Source: an uncultured Tropicimonas sp.
Lineage (GTDB): Bacteria > Pseudomonadota > Alphaproteobacteria > Rhodobacterales > Rhodobacteraceae
NCBI GenBank assembly: GCA_947495685.1
Contig: CANLZY010000005.1
Coordinates: forward strand, 124,001-188,000
DNA length: 64,000 nt
Reading direction: 5' to 3'
Part shown: piece after piece, positions 45,150 through 54,546 of the stretch
How positions within the stretch are numbered: position 1 is the stretch's first letter
Layout: each line of letters begins with the position of its first letter
The notes under the pieces: model-generated
The model's input: only the letters and a program-made list of their open reading frames with translations
What the model was told of the DNA's origin: nothing
Databases searched by the model: none
Program-made: the position numbers and the translations under genes

Positions 45150-46763
45150 ATGACCATCGTCGTGAAATTCCAGTCTACGGGCACCATTCCGGGCGACGGG
45201 CGCCCGGTGACGATGATGGGCGCGTCTATGACCATCGGGCGGGCCAACGACAACGACCTTGTCTTGCCGGACCCGGATCGCGTGGTCTCGTCGCATCACT
45301 GTGCGATCGAGGATCAGAACGGCAATGTCGTGGTGATCGACCTGTCCACCAACGGCACGTTCCTGAACTATGGAAAAATCCCGCTGGGCCGCGTGCCGAC
45401 GCCGCTCAACGATGGGGATATCCTGTGCATTGGCAGTTACGAGCTGGAGGTTGGAATCTCTCAGGGCCAGCCGACCGATGCGCTTGCGGGTTTGCCCGGG
45501 CCAGTGGGGGCCGGTCCGGTGGCGCCGAGTGGATCGCATGCCGACACCGACCTGATGGGGCTGCTTGACGGGCCGGGGTCTGGCACGGATTTCCTCGATG
45601 ATCTTCTGGGCGAAGCCGCCAGCCCGGTCGGCCCATCAGGGGTGCAGCGCCCGCAACTGGGCGAGGACGGGCTGTTGCCGCCGCTGGAGGACGATCCCGA
45701 CGACATGTTCGGACAGGTCGCCAACCCGGACGACAGCATGGGCGCCAGCCAGTCGCTGCATTCCCCGTCCATGCAGGATCACATGCAATTGCCGCGGGCG
45801 GTATCGGAGGCGATCCCGGACGACTGGGACCTGAGCCTGCCTGCCAGTTCCGCGGCCCCTCCGGTGGCCCAGGTCCCGCCGCCAGCGGACCCGATCCCGC
45901 TCGACCCGCTGTCAGACGATCCTTTCGAGGAACCTTTCGAAGGCCCGCCGGCAACCGGCGGAGCGGCGTTCATCCCGGAAGACGATGATTTCGGACTTGC
46001 GCCGCAGGCTGACGATGCCCCGCTGGCTGGCGACGTGCCGGTACCGGTTGCCGAGGTTGCGCAGGTTGCAACCCCGGCCCCGGTAGATCCTCCGCCGCAA
46101 GCGCCTCCGCCGCAAGTTCCGTTGGTCGAGGCGGCCGCTCCGACGCCTGCTGTATCTGCCTCTGCGGGTGGCGATGGCGCTGCGGTTCAGGCTCTGTTGC
46201 AGGCTGCGGGGTTGACGAAGGGCGAGATCGCACCGGACGAGATCCAGCCGACGATGACTCGGCTTGGCAACGTGTTGCGGATCATGATTCACGGCATGCG
46301 CGAGATCCTGATGACACGGACCTCGATCAAGTCGGAATTCAGGATCGACCAGACCCGGATCGCCGCCAGTGGCAACAACCCGCTGAAATTCTCGGTGACA
46401 CCAGAACAGGCGGTACAGGTGATGTTCCAGCCTCCAGCCCGCGGATACCTGGCCGCCGAGGACGCCGCCGAACAGGCATTGCAGGACATCAAGGCCCACG
46501 AGGTGGCGATGATGACCGGCATGGAGGCGGCCCTGAAGGGCGTTCTGGCCAAGCTGGCGCCGGACGAACTGGAAGGGCAGATCAGCAGTGCGGGCGGGTT
46601 GGGTGACCTGCTGAAGGGCCGCAAGGCTCGCTATTGGGAGACCTACGAGCGGATCTATGCGGATATCGCGGACCAGGCGCAGAACGATTTTCATGATCTG
46701 TTCAGCCGGGAATTCGCACGCGCCTACCAGGAACAGCTGGAAAAGCTGAAGGATACAGGATGA
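45150..46763 (+). CDS. tagH: T6SS FHA-domain protein TagH (Fha)
   Basis: The product has 537 residues. An N-terminal FHA domain (about 5-100) carries MTIGRANDNDLVLPD, SSHHCAIEDQNGNVVVIDLSTNGTFLNYG, the phosphothreonine-binding pattern. A long Pro/Asp-rich linker (about 105-345) links to a conserved C-terminal T6SS FHA domain (GEIAPDEIQPTMTRLGNVLRIMIHGMREILMTRTSIKSEFRIDQT onward). It is the likely phosphorylation-dependent switch acted on by the kinase at 54537 and the phosphatase PppA. Confidence 0.93.
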   Translation: MTIVVKFQSTGTIPGDGRPVTMMGASMTIGRANDNDLVLPDPDRVVSSHHCAIEDQNGNVVVIDLSTNGTFLNYGKIPLGRVPTPLNDGDILCIGSYELEVGISQGQPTDALAGLPGPVGAGPVAPSGSHADTDLMGLLDGPGSGTDFLDDLLGEAASPVGPSGVQRPQLGEDGLLPPLEDDPDDMFGQVANPDDSMGASQSLHSPSMQDHMQLPRAVSEAIPDDWDLSLPASSAAPPVAQVPPPADPIPLDPLSDDPFEEPFEGPPATGGAAFIPEDDDFGLAPQADDAPLAGDVPVPVAEVAQVATPAPVDPPPQAPPPQVPLVEAAAPTPAVSASAGGDGAAVQALLQAAGLTKGEIAPDEIQPTMTRLGNVLRIMIHGMREILMTRTSIKSEFRIDQTRIAASGNNPLKFSVTPEQAVQVMFQPPARGYLAAEDAAEQALQDIKAHEVAMMTGMEAALKGVLAKLAPDELEGQISSAGGLGDLLKGRKARYWETYERIYADIADQAQNDFHDLFSREFARAYQEQLEKLKDTG

Positions 46764-46782
46764 AGAAGGGCAGGGACGGCTG

Positions 46783-48120
46783 ATGTCGTGGCAAAGCAAG
46801 GTTCTATGGACGGAAGGGCTGTTTCTGCAGCCGCACCACTTCCAGCAGGCCGATCGCTATATGGAGGGGCTGGTTGGTGGGCTGGCCCGGCGGATCATCC
46901 CGCATGGCTGGGGCCTGTCGGCGCTGGAAATCGACCGCGACGTTCTCAAGATCGGGCAGTTCTCGATCCGGTCGTGTTCGGGGCTGACCCAGGACGGCAC
47001 CGCCTTCCAGGTGCCCGACACCGAAGACCACCCGCCTGCGCTGGACGTCCCCTCGGGAATCAAGGATTGCATCGTCTACCTGAGCCTGCCGCAGCGCCGG
47101 CAGGGCGCGGTCGAGGTCGATATGTCCGGCGCCGAACTGTCGGCGGCGCGGTTCCGCCCGGCCGAACTGGACGTGACCGACACGATGGGCAACGGTCGCA
47201 AGCCCGCCACGCTGGCCGTGGGCAAGCTGCGGCTGCAATTCGCGCTGGAGGTGGATGACCTGGCCGACCGGCTGGTGATTCCGATCGCGCGAATTGTCGA
47301 GGTGAAATCGGATCAGGAGGTCGTGCTGGACAGTGCCTTCATCCCGACCTGTCTGGATGTGCGGGCGGCAGAGCCGCTCAATGGTTTCCTGAGCGAGTTG
47401 GAGGGGCTGCTGAACCACCGCGCGACGGCACTGTCCGGGCGCCTGACACAGGGCGGCACCAAGGGCTCGGCCGAGATCCAGGACTTCCTGCTGCTGATGA
47501 ACATCAACGCGATGCTGCCGGTGGTGCGCCACATGCAGGCGCTGGAAAACGTGCACCCGGCGGCATTGTATCGCGATTGCGTGTCGCTTGCCGGGCAATT
47601 GGCGACCTTCTCGTCGCCACAGATGCGCCCACCAGAGTTTCCGCCCTATCAGCACCACGACCTGACCGGCAGCTTCGTTCCGGTGATCCGAGAGCTGCGC
47701 AAGTATCTGTCTGCGGTGCTGGAACAGAACGCCGTGTCGATCCCGCTGGAGCCGCGCAAATACGGCATCTCGGTGGGTGTGATCGCCGACCGCAAGCTGA
47801 TCTCGACCGCCGGTTTCGTGCTGGCGGTGTCCTCTGACGCCCCGGCGGAGAACGTGCGCCGCCACTTTGGCGGTCAGTCCAAGGTGGGCCCGGTCGAAGA
47901 GATCCGCCAACTGGTCAATTCGGCGTTGCCGGGTATCGGCCTGCGGCCACTGCCGGTGGCCCCGCGGCAGATTCCCTATTCGTCGGGGTCCGTCTATTTC
48001 GAACTCGACCGGGAAAGCCCCTACTGGGGCAAGATGACGACCTCTGGCGGGATCGCGGTGCATGTTTCGGGGGCCTATCCGGGCCTGTCGATGGAGCTTT
48101 GGGCGATCCGGCAGGGATAA
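46783..48120 (+). CDS. tssK: T6SS baseplate-membrane linker TssK
   Basis: The product has 445 residues. The opening MSWQSKVLWTEGLFLQPHHFQQADRYME is the TssK signature. The middle and C-terminal parts include MRPPEFPPYQHHDLTGSF and PYWGKMTTSGGIAVHVSGAYPGLSMELWAIR. TssK links the TssEFG baseplate to the TssLM membrane complex. It follows tagH by 19 bases. Confidence 0.96.
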   Translation: MSWQSKVLWTEGLFLQPHHFQQADRYMEGLVGGLARRIIPHGWGLSALEIDRDVLKIGQFSIRSCSGLTQDGTAFQVPDTEDHPPALDVPSGIKDCIVYLSLPQRRQGAVEVDMSGAELSAARFRPAELDVTDTMGNGRKPATLAVGKLRLQFALEVDDLADRLVIPIARIVEVKSDQEVVLDSAFIPTCLDVRAAEPLNGFLSELEGLLNHRATALSGRLTQGGTKGSAEIQDFLLLMNINAMLPVVRHMQALENVHPAALYRDCVSLAGQLATFSSPQMRPPEFPPYQHHDLTGSFVPVIRELRKYLSAVLEQNAVSIPLEPRKYGISVGVIADRKLISTAGFVLAVSSDAPAENVRRHFGGQSKVGPVEEIRQLVNSALPGIGLRPLPVAPRQIPYSSGSVYFELDRESPYWGKMTTSGGIAVHVSGAYPGLSMELWAIRQG

Positions 48121-48141
48121 GGGCATGATGGGGAAGACAGG

Positions 48142-49593
48142 ATGAGCAGCGACGATCCTTTCTCGGAACGGGACGACAGCGACCGAACCGTGATCCGGCC
48201 CAACCCGGGCGGGCGCCGTCCACCGGTGGCGCCAAGCCATGCGCCGCAAACCGCCCCGCCGCCCCCGCAACCGGCAGCGCCGACCGGTGTGCCCGAGGCC
48301 GGGCCTGCCCGGCCGGGTGCTGCTGCCGATCTGGGCTATGGCATCCCGGCCGCCGCCGCGCCCCGGCGGGCGCAGGGCATCCCGGGGGGCGCCGATGGCG
48401 AGGCGCTGCTGCAATTGTCGTTCACCGGAATGAACCGGCTGGTCGCCTGTGGTGCGCCGCTGTTCGCGCTGGTCAGCCGGATCAGCAACCGCGCCCAGCA
48501 CGCCGACCCGGAACGGCTGCGCCAGAACGTCATCGGCGAGGTGCGGGAGTTCGAGAACCGTGCCTTGCAGGCGGGATGTGACGACAAGGATGTGAAGGTC
48601 GCGCGCTATGCGATCTGTGCCACCATTGACGACGTGGTGCTGAATACGCCCTGGGGCGAAAGCTCGTCGTGGTCGCAGCAATCCATGGTGGCCACCTTCC
48701 ACCGCGAGGTTGTCGGTGGCGACCGGTTCTATGACCTGTTGGCGCGGCTTGAGCGTGACCCGTCGAACTCGATCGAGATGCTCGAATTCCTCTACATGTG
48801 CCTGTCGCTGGGGTTCGAGGGTCGACTGCGGGTCGAGCAGGGCGGTGCGGCGCGGCATGTGGAAGTCAGGGCAGGGCTGGCGCGTCTGATCCGGGCCCAA
48901 CGTGGCCCGCTGGAGCACGACCTGTCGCCGCATTGGCCGGGGGTTTCGGTTCCGATCCGGGCGCTGTCTGCCTGGCGACCGGTGTGGATCGGGCTTGGCA
49001 GTGCCGCCGCGATCCTGACAATGGGATACCTTGGCCTCAGTTGGGCGCTTGGCGGATCCAGCGATACGCTGACCGGTCGGCTGTCGGCACTGGAGCCGGG
49101 GCTGACCCCGGTCATCGACATCAAGGCGCCGCCGCCCAAGCCGGTCGCGGTGCCCGTGCCGGAAAAATTCAAGGCCTTCCTGCAGGACGAGATCACCGAG
49201 GGGCTGGTGGAGATCTCGACCGATGCCAATACCATCGTCATTCGGCTGACCGGGGCCGGCATGTTCGGTTCCGGCTCCAACGTGTTGCAGGACAAGTTCA
49301 AGGGGCCGGTCGCCCGGATTGCGGTCGCCCTGAACGACGAAGTCGGACCGGTGGTGGTGGTCGGGCATTCCGATTCCATCCCGATCAAATCCTCGCGCTA
49401 TGCGTCCAACATGGAACTGTCGCTGGACCGGGCCGAGGCAGTGCGCGCCCTGATCGCGCCAAAGCTGGACGACCCAAAGCGGGTAAAGGCCGAGGGACGG
49501 GCGGACAAGCAACCGCTTGCCACCAACGAGACCCGTGAGGGGCGGGCCTTGAACCGCCGCATCGAAGTGCTTCTGGTGAGGACCGAAAACTGA
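48142..49593 (+). CDS. tssL: T6SS membrane protein TssL with C-terminal OmpA domain
   Basis: The product has 483 residues. A Pro-rich N-terminal stretch (about 15-85) precedes the DotU domain (about 90-255) with VREFENRALQAGCDDKDVKVARYAICATIDDVVLNTPWG. One transmembrane helix follows (about 275-300, VWIGLGSAAAILTMGYLGLSWAL). A periplasmic OmpA-like domain occupies about 350-483 (VVVVGHSDSIPIKSSRYASNMELSLDRAEAV and REGRALNRRIEVLLV). This is the peptidoglycan-anchored form of TssL. It shares its stop base region with tssM (stop overlaps ATG). No tssJ lies nearby, so this anchor may be important. Confidence 0.95.
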   Translation: MSSDDPFSERDDSDRTVIRPNPGGRRPPVAPSHAPQTAPPPPQPAAPTGVPEAGPARPGAAADLGYGIPAAAAPRRAQGIPGGADGEALLQLSFTGMNRLVACGAPLFALVSRISNRAQHADPERLRQNVIGEVREFENRALQAGCDDKDVKVARYAICATIDDVVLNTPWGESSSWSQQSMVATFHREVVGGDRFYDLLARLERDPSNSIEMLEFLYMCLSLGFEGRLRVEQGGAARHVEVRAGLARLIRAQRGPLEHDLSPHWPGVSVPIRALSAWRPVWIGLGSAAAILTMGYLGLSWALGGSSDTLTGRLSALEPGLTPVIDIKAPPPKPVAVPVPEKFKAFLQDEITEGLVEISTDANTIVIRLTGAGMFGSGSNVLQDKFKGPVARIAVALNDEVGPVVVVGHSDSIPIKSSRYASNMELSLDRAEAVRALIAPKLDDPKRVKAEGRADKQPLATNETREGRALNRRIEVLLVRTEN

Positions 49594-52500
49594 TGTCAGC
49601 CGTTCTCCGAGTGCTCAGCTCCGCCTATTTCATCATATCGCTTGTGACGCTGATCCTCAGCGCCTGTTTCTGGTATTTCAGCCCGCTCATCGGCAGCGCA
49701 GACTGGCAGCCATTTGCCGGGGTGCTGTGGCGGGCCGTGGTCGTCGGGGTGTTCTGGCTGATCGCGCTGGTCTGGATGCTGATCATTGCGTTGCGCCGCC
49801 GTCGGCGCGACCGCGACATGGCCGAAGAGATCGTCGAGTCGGTGGCTGATGGCACCGGTGACGACGAGATCGTGCAGGAGGAACTGGACGATCTGAAGAC
49901 CAAGCTGCGCACCGCCATGACCCGGTTGCGCAAATCGGGGATGGGGCGGCGACACCTGTACGAACTGCCGTGGTACGTGATGATCGGCCCGCCGGGCGCT
50001 GGAAAGACCACCGCGATCATCAATTCCGGGCTGCGGTTCCCGCTGGCCGAACAGGACGGGGTTGAATCGCTGGCCGGGGTCGGCGGCACCCGCAACTGCG
50101 ACTGGTGGTTCACCGAGGACGCGGTGATGATCGACACCGCCGGCCGCTATACCACGCAGGAAAGCAACACCGACGCCGACAACGCGGCATGGCTGGGCTT
50201 TCTGCGGCTGCTGAAGAAATACCGCACCCGACAGCCGATCAACGGCGCCATCGTTGCCATCAGCCTCAGCGACCTGTCGTTGCAGGATGCAATGACCCGG
50301 CAGGGCCACGCGGTTGCGATTCGCCGCCGCCTGAACGAGCTGCGCGAGCAGTTGGGGGTGCGGTTTCCGGTCTATGTGCTGTTCACCAAGTCGGACCTGA
50401 TTGCCGGATTTGCCGAAACCTTCGAACCGTTGGGCAAGGAAGAGCGCGAACAGGTCTGGGGCTTCACCCTGCCGCTGGACAAGAGCAAGGGCGAGCGCTC
50501 GCCGATGTCGGAGTTCGACACCGAGTTCGCGACCCTACTGGAGCGGATGAACGCGCAATTGCTGGAACGGATGCAATCCGAGACCGACCCGGCGCGGCGC
50601 AGCCTCGTGGCGGGCTTCACCAGCCAGGTGGCGTCGGTCCGGCAGGTGGCCAGCGATTTCCTGGCGGAGGTCTTTATCGACAGCCGGTACGAGCAGCGCC
50701 ACATCCTGCGCGGGGTGTATTTCACCTCGGGCACCCAGGAGGGCAACCCGATCGACCGGCTGATGCTGGGCATGGCCGAGACCTTCGGCATCGGGCGCCA
50801 AGCGATTGGCAGTGGCCGGGGCACCGGGCGGTCCTATTTCCTGACCCGATTGTTCGAGTCCGTGGTCTTTGCCGAGGCGGGGCTGGTGTCGGTCGATGAC
50901 AAGGTCGAGCGGCGCTATCGCTGGACCCGGCGGATTGCCATTGCCGCCGCGGTGCTGGCCGTGGTCATCACCGGCGGGCTCTGGACCCGCAGCTATCTAG
51001 GCAACAAGGCACTGATCGCGCAGGCCGAAACGCAGGTCGCCGCCTATCAGGAGGCCGCCGCGGTGATCCCGGGCAACCCGGTTGGCGACACCGACCTGCC
51101 CGCCGTGATCCCGGCGCTGAACATTCTTCGCGACATGCCGACAAATTCGACGACCCAGTTCGTCGCCCGTCCCGCCCGTCTGGGGTTTGGCCTGTATCAG
51201 GGTGACCTGATCGGCAATGCCGCCGCGCAGACCTATCGCGCGGCGCTGAACCAGCATCTGCTGCCCCGGTTGCTGCTGCGGCTGGACCAGCGGATGCAGG
51301 GGGCGATGAACGACCCCGACCAATTGTACGAAGCGTTGAAGATCTACCTTATGCTTGGCCTGCAGGGGCCGATGAACCGTGATCAGGTTCTGGACTGGAT
51401 GGTCCGCGACTGGGAGCGGCTCTATCCCGGTGCCGCCCGCGAGGCGTTGCGTTTCGACCTGCTGGGCCACCTTGAGGCGATGCTTGATCAGCCGATGCAG
51501 AAGGTGGATCTGAACGGCCACCTGATTGCCACGGTCCGCGAGATCCTGACCGCGATGCCGCAATCCGACCGGATCTACAGCGGCATCATGAACAGCCCCA
51601 CCGTGACCAGCCTGCCCAAGTGGCGCCTGACCGACGAAAACCCGATGATCGGGCGGGCCATGGTGCGCAGTTCGGGCGCGCCGTTGGGGGACGGGATCGA
51701 CGGCATATTCACTCGCTGCGGCTTCCACGAGGTCTTTGTTCCCGAAGCGCTGAAGATCAACGAGCGCCTTGCCAGCGAAGGTTGGGTCATGGGCGAAGAG
51801 GGGGGCACCGGGCTGAGCGAGGGCGAGTCCATCAAGACCACTTCGGGTGTGTTCCAGCTTTACTACACCGACTTCTCGGGCCGCTACGAGGCGATCCTGG
51901 CCGATCTGGATATCGTGCCGCTGGACTCGCTCGAAAAGGCAGTGGAAGTCACCAATGTGCTGTCCAACGCAGCCTCCCCCATTGCCAATGTGTTGACGGC
52001 GGTGGCCAACGAGTCCCGGTTGACCGTGCCCTGCGGGTCGGATGGCACCGTGGCTGCCGAAGCCGCCGGTGAATCGCTGGCCGGCAGCGTTCTGCGTCAG
52101 GTAGGTCGCGGGCTGAGCACGCGGCAGAGAATCCTGAAGGAGGCCGTCGAGGCAAGCGTTGGGGCCTCCAGCGGCACCGAGCCGCGACCGCTCGGCTTCC
52201 CGGTCGAGGATCGGTTTGACTGGCTTCAAAAGACGGTCGACCGCCCCGACGGGCAGGCCTCGCAGCTGGATGCCTACCTCGGGCTTCTGACCGAAGTGTA
52301 CCAGGAGTTGACCAAGATCGCGCCCGGCGGCGGGGTCGGAAATGTGCTGCAAAGTTCTGTCATCGTCCGGTTCAAGGCGGCTGCCGAATTGCTGCACGAT
52401 CCGATTCCGCGCTGGTCGACCCAGATCTCCACCGGCTCTTCGGCCATCGGCGTGAAGGGCACCCGCAACGAGTTGAACGCCGAGTGGCAATCCAACGTGT

Positions 52501-53159
52501 TGCCGTTCTGCGAACAGGCCCTGGGGGATCGCTATCCGTTCAACCGGGGCGCGCGGGCCGATGTCGCCCTGCAGGATTTCGAACGGCTGTTTGCGCCGGG
52601 CGGGCTGATCGACGGGTTCTTCTCAACCCACCTGCGCGACCTGGTTAACGCCCAGAGCAGCCCCTGGAAGTGGAAAGCCGGCGCCGGGGCTGATCTTGGG
52701 GTGTCGGATGCGGTGCTGGCGCAGTTCCAGCGGGCAGCCCAGATCCGTGACACGTTCTTCCCGACTGGTCCGACCCTGTCGGTCAAGTTCCCGATCACAC
52801 CGGTTGGCATCAGTTCCGATAGCGTTGTGCTGGAGATCCACGGCAGCGTCATGCAGGCGAAGCAGAGCGGCAGCCGCCGCCCGGTCGAGATCGCCTGGCC
52901 CGGCTCCACACCATTCGCGCGCATCGCACTGACGCCCAAGCTGTCGGGCGGCGAGAACGAGATGACACGGGACGGCCCATGGGCGCTGTTCCGGTTGTTC
53001 GATTCCGCCAGCCTGCGCACCGGAACCTCGCCGGACCGACGCAAGCTGATCTTTTCGGTGGGGGGGCGAAACACGGTCTATGACCTGCAACTGGGATCGT
53101 CCAACAACCCGTTCAGTCAGGCGCTGTTTGCCGATTTCAAATGCCCGAAGTCGTTCTGA
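49593..53159 (+). CDS. tssM: T6SS membrane protein TssM (IcmF)
   Basis: The product has 1188 residues, normal for TssM. Two N-terminal helices (about 10-30 and 44-67) and a third near residue 450 anchor it. The cytosolic domain carries a Walker A, GPPGAGKTT (132-140), intact here although lost in some TssM. The large C-terminal periplasmic half includes the IcmF/DUF1215 region (PFCEQALGDRYPFNRGARADVALQDFERLFAPGGLIDGFF). TssM with TssL forms the membrane complex spanning the periplasm. The stop shares one base with the ATG chosen for tagF. Confidence 0.96.
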   Translation: MSAVLRVLSSAYFIISLVTLILSACFWYFSPLIGSADWQPFAGVLWRAVVVGVFWLIALVWMLIIALRRRRRDRDMAEEIVESVADGTGDDEIVQEELDDLKTKLRTAMTRLRKSGMGRRHLYELPWYVMIGPPGAGKTTAIINSGLRFPLAEQDGVESLAGVGGTRNCDWWFTEDAVMIDTAGRYTTQESNTDADNAAWLGFLRLLKKYRTRQPINGAIVAISLSDLSLQDAMTRQGHAVAIRRRLNELREQLGVRFPVYVLFTKSDLIAGFAETFEPLGKEEREQVWGFTLPLDKSKGERSPMSEFDTEFATLLERMNAQLLERMQSETDPARRSLVAGFTSQVASVRQVASDFLAEVFIDSRYEQRHILRGVYFTSGTQEGNPIDRLMLGMAETFGIGRQAIGSGRGTGRSYFLTRLFESVVFAEAGLVSVDDKVERRYRWTRRIAIAAAVLAVVITGGLWTRSYLGNKALIAQAETQVAAYQEAAAVIPGNPVGDTDLPAVIPALNILRDMPTNSTTQFVARPARLGFGLYQGDLIGNAAAQTYRAALNQHLLPRLLLRLDQRMQGAMNDPDQLYEALKIYLMLGLQGPMNRDQVLDWMVRDWERLYPGAAREALRFDLLGHLEAMLDQPMQKVDLNGHLIATVREILTAMPQSDRIYSGIMNSPTVTSLPKWRLTDENPMIGRAMVRSSGAPLGDGIDGIFTRCGFHEVFVPEALKINERLASEGWVMGEEGGTGLSEGESIKTTSGVFQLYYTDFSGRYEAILADLDIVPLDSLEKAVEVTNVLSNAASPIANVLTAVANESRLTVPCGSDGTVAAEAAGESLAGSVLRQVGRGLSTRQRILKEAVEASVGASSGTEPRPLGFPVEDRFDWLQKTVDRPDGQASQLDAYLGLLTEVYQELTKIAPGGGVGNVLQSSVIVRFKAAAELLHDPIPRWSTQISTGSSAIGVKGTRNELNAEWQSNVLPFCEQALGDRYPFNRGARADVALQDFERLFAPGGLIDGFFSTHLRDLVNAQSSPWKWKAGAGADLGVSDAVLAQFQRAAQIRDTFFPTGPTLSVKFPITPVGISSDSVVLEIHGSVMQAKQSGSRRPVEIAWPGSTPFARIALTPKLSGGENEMTRDGPWALFRLFDSASLRTGTSPDRRKLIFSVGGRNTVYDLQLGSSNNPFSQALFADFKCPKSF

Positions 53160-53803
53160 TGGCGGGGCCGAGAACGCTGGGACCATTCGGAGCCTACGGC
53201 AAGATGCCGACGCAGGGTGATTTCTTTCGCCTGGACCTTCCGTCCGCCATCGTGACCTCGTGGGACGCGTGGTTGCAACGCAGCTTGCCTGGCGCGCGCA
53301 TCGGGTTGGGGGACCGCTGGCAGGAGTGCTATTTCAGCGCCCCGATCTGGCGGTTTTCCGTCCCGGCGGGCATCGTCGGGCCACGTGCCGTGATGGGCGT
53401 GCTGATGCCCTCGGTGGACCGGGTCGGTCGGGCGTTTCCGTTGACGTTGCTGGGGCCCACCGTGGAACAGGCCGCAACGCCGCAGGGCCATCTGGCCACC
53501 ACACCGGTGTTCGAAGCCCTGGAGCTGATCGCGCTGGACGCGTTGGAGGAAGCCGCGACCCGAACCGGTCTGCACCGGGCGCTGCGTGGTCTGAACCACG
53601 ATCTTGACACCGGAGCCGTCGGGCTGGCTGCGCATCCCGCGGAGCCGTCGATTGTGCGCGGAACCGGCGGTGCCTGCCAATGGAGCGCGTTGCTGGGCGA
53701 CAGGTTGCTGCACCTTCGCACGCCATCCTTGCCGACCGCCGGGACACTGGCCGAGATGTTCGATCCGAGCGATCCGGTCTGGTCGGCGGCCTTTGTCGCA
53801 TGA
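53159..53803 (+). CDS. tagF: T6SS regulator TagF
   Basis: The product has 214 residues. It starts MAGPRTLGPFGAYGKMPTQGDFFRLDLP, the TagF signature, and includes YFSAPIWRFSVPAGIVGPRAVMGVLMPSVDRVGRAFPLTLLG. TagF represses T6SS activity post-translationally in other bacteria, by a route parallel to threonine phosphorylation. I chose the ATG at 53159 because it overlaps the tssM stop (TGATG). An ATG at 53141 is also possible and adds six residues; neither has a clear ribosome site. It overlaps pppA by four bases (ATGA). Confidence 0.9.
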   Translation: MAGPRTLGPFGAYGKMPTQGDFFRLDLPSAIVTSWDAWLQRSLPGARIGLGDRWQECYFSAPIWRFSVPAGIVGPRAVMGVLMPSVDRVGRAFPLTLLGPTVEQAATPQGHLATTPVFEALELIALDALEEAATRTGLHRALRGLNHDLDTGAVGLAAHPAEPSIVRGTGGACQWSALLGDRLLHLRTPSLPTAGTLAEMFDPSDPVWSAAFVA

Positions 53804-54516
53804 CGTTGAGATTCCGTCATAACGCCGCGTCGCATGTGGGCCATGTCCGCAAGATCAACGAAGACAGTATCCTGTCGCTGCCGGATCGCCGGATCTGGGT
53901 GGTTTCGGATGGGATGGGCGGTCACGCGGCGGGGGATTTTGCCAGCCAGACGATCGTCGACACGATTGTCACCTTGCCGAATGTCGATGATCCGGCCGCA
54001 AGGATGCGCGGGGTCCGCGATGCCTTGCACTCGGCCCACACCCGGATCCTGGCCGAAGCCGCAAGCACGGGGGCGGGTACCATCGGGGCGACCGTGGTGG
54101 TGCTGATCCTGGCCGAGCAGCATTTCATGTCGTTCTGGGCTGGCGACAGCCGCCTGTACCGTCTGCGAAATCGCCAGATCGAGCTGCTGACCACGGATCA
54201 TTCTGTCGTCGGCGCGTTGGTGGAGGCCGGGCAGTTGACCTGGGATCAGGCGGAGCAGCACCCGCAATCGAACGCAATCACCCGGGCCGTGGGCGTTGGG
54301 GACACACTCGAACTGGACAAGATCCGGGGCGACCTTCAAGCCGGCGACCGGTTTCTGTTGTGTACCGATGGGCTGAACAAATACCTCGGCTTTGCCGAAC
54401 TGCAGTCCGTGCTGGTGTCAGCCCCGATCGAGACGGTCAGCCAGCGGCTGGTGCAGATGGCGCTGGACCGGGGCGGCGCTGACAATGTGTCGGTGATTGT
54501 CGTCGACGCGGTGTGA
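53800..54516 (+). CDS. pppA: T6SS PP2C-type phosphatase PppA
   Basis: The product has 238 residues. PP2C motifs are visible: RKINEDSIL, WVVSDGMGGHAAGDFAS, SFWAGDSRLYRLR and GGADNVSVIVVDAV, with the metal-binding Asp residues intact. It should remove the threonine phosphate put on the FHA protein or related substrates. The ATGA overlap with tagF couples the two. It is the last gene of the rightward T6SS run and converges on the kinase with only 20 bases between stops. Confidence 0.94.
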   Translation: MTLRFRHNAASHVGHVRKINEDSILSLPDRRIWVVSDGMGGHAAGDFASQTIVDTIVTLPNVDDPAARMRGVRDALHSAHTRILAEAASTGAGTIGATVVVLILAEQHFMSFWAGDSRLYRLRNRQIELLTTDHSVVGALVEAGQLTWDQAEQHPQSNAITRAVGVGDTLELDKIRGDLQAGDRFLLCTDGLNKYLGFAELQSVLVSAPIETVSQRLVQMALDRGGADNVSVIVVDAV

Positions 54517-54517
54517 G

Positions 54518-54546
54518 CCGCCCCACCCGAACAGGGTCAGGGGCGG
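54518..54546. terminator. Bidirectional hairpin between pppA and the kinase
   Basis: CCGCCCC (54518-54524) pairs with GGGGCGG (54540-54546) around a 15-base loop, exactly in the 20-base gap between the convergent genes and partly within the end of the kinase gene. Confidence 0.5.

Noticed and set aside
46804-49512. A 902-codon open frame on the minus strand
   Set aside because: It is antisense to tssK and tssL, with a His/Arg/Gln-rich, low-complexity translation typical of the complementary strand of high-G+C genes.
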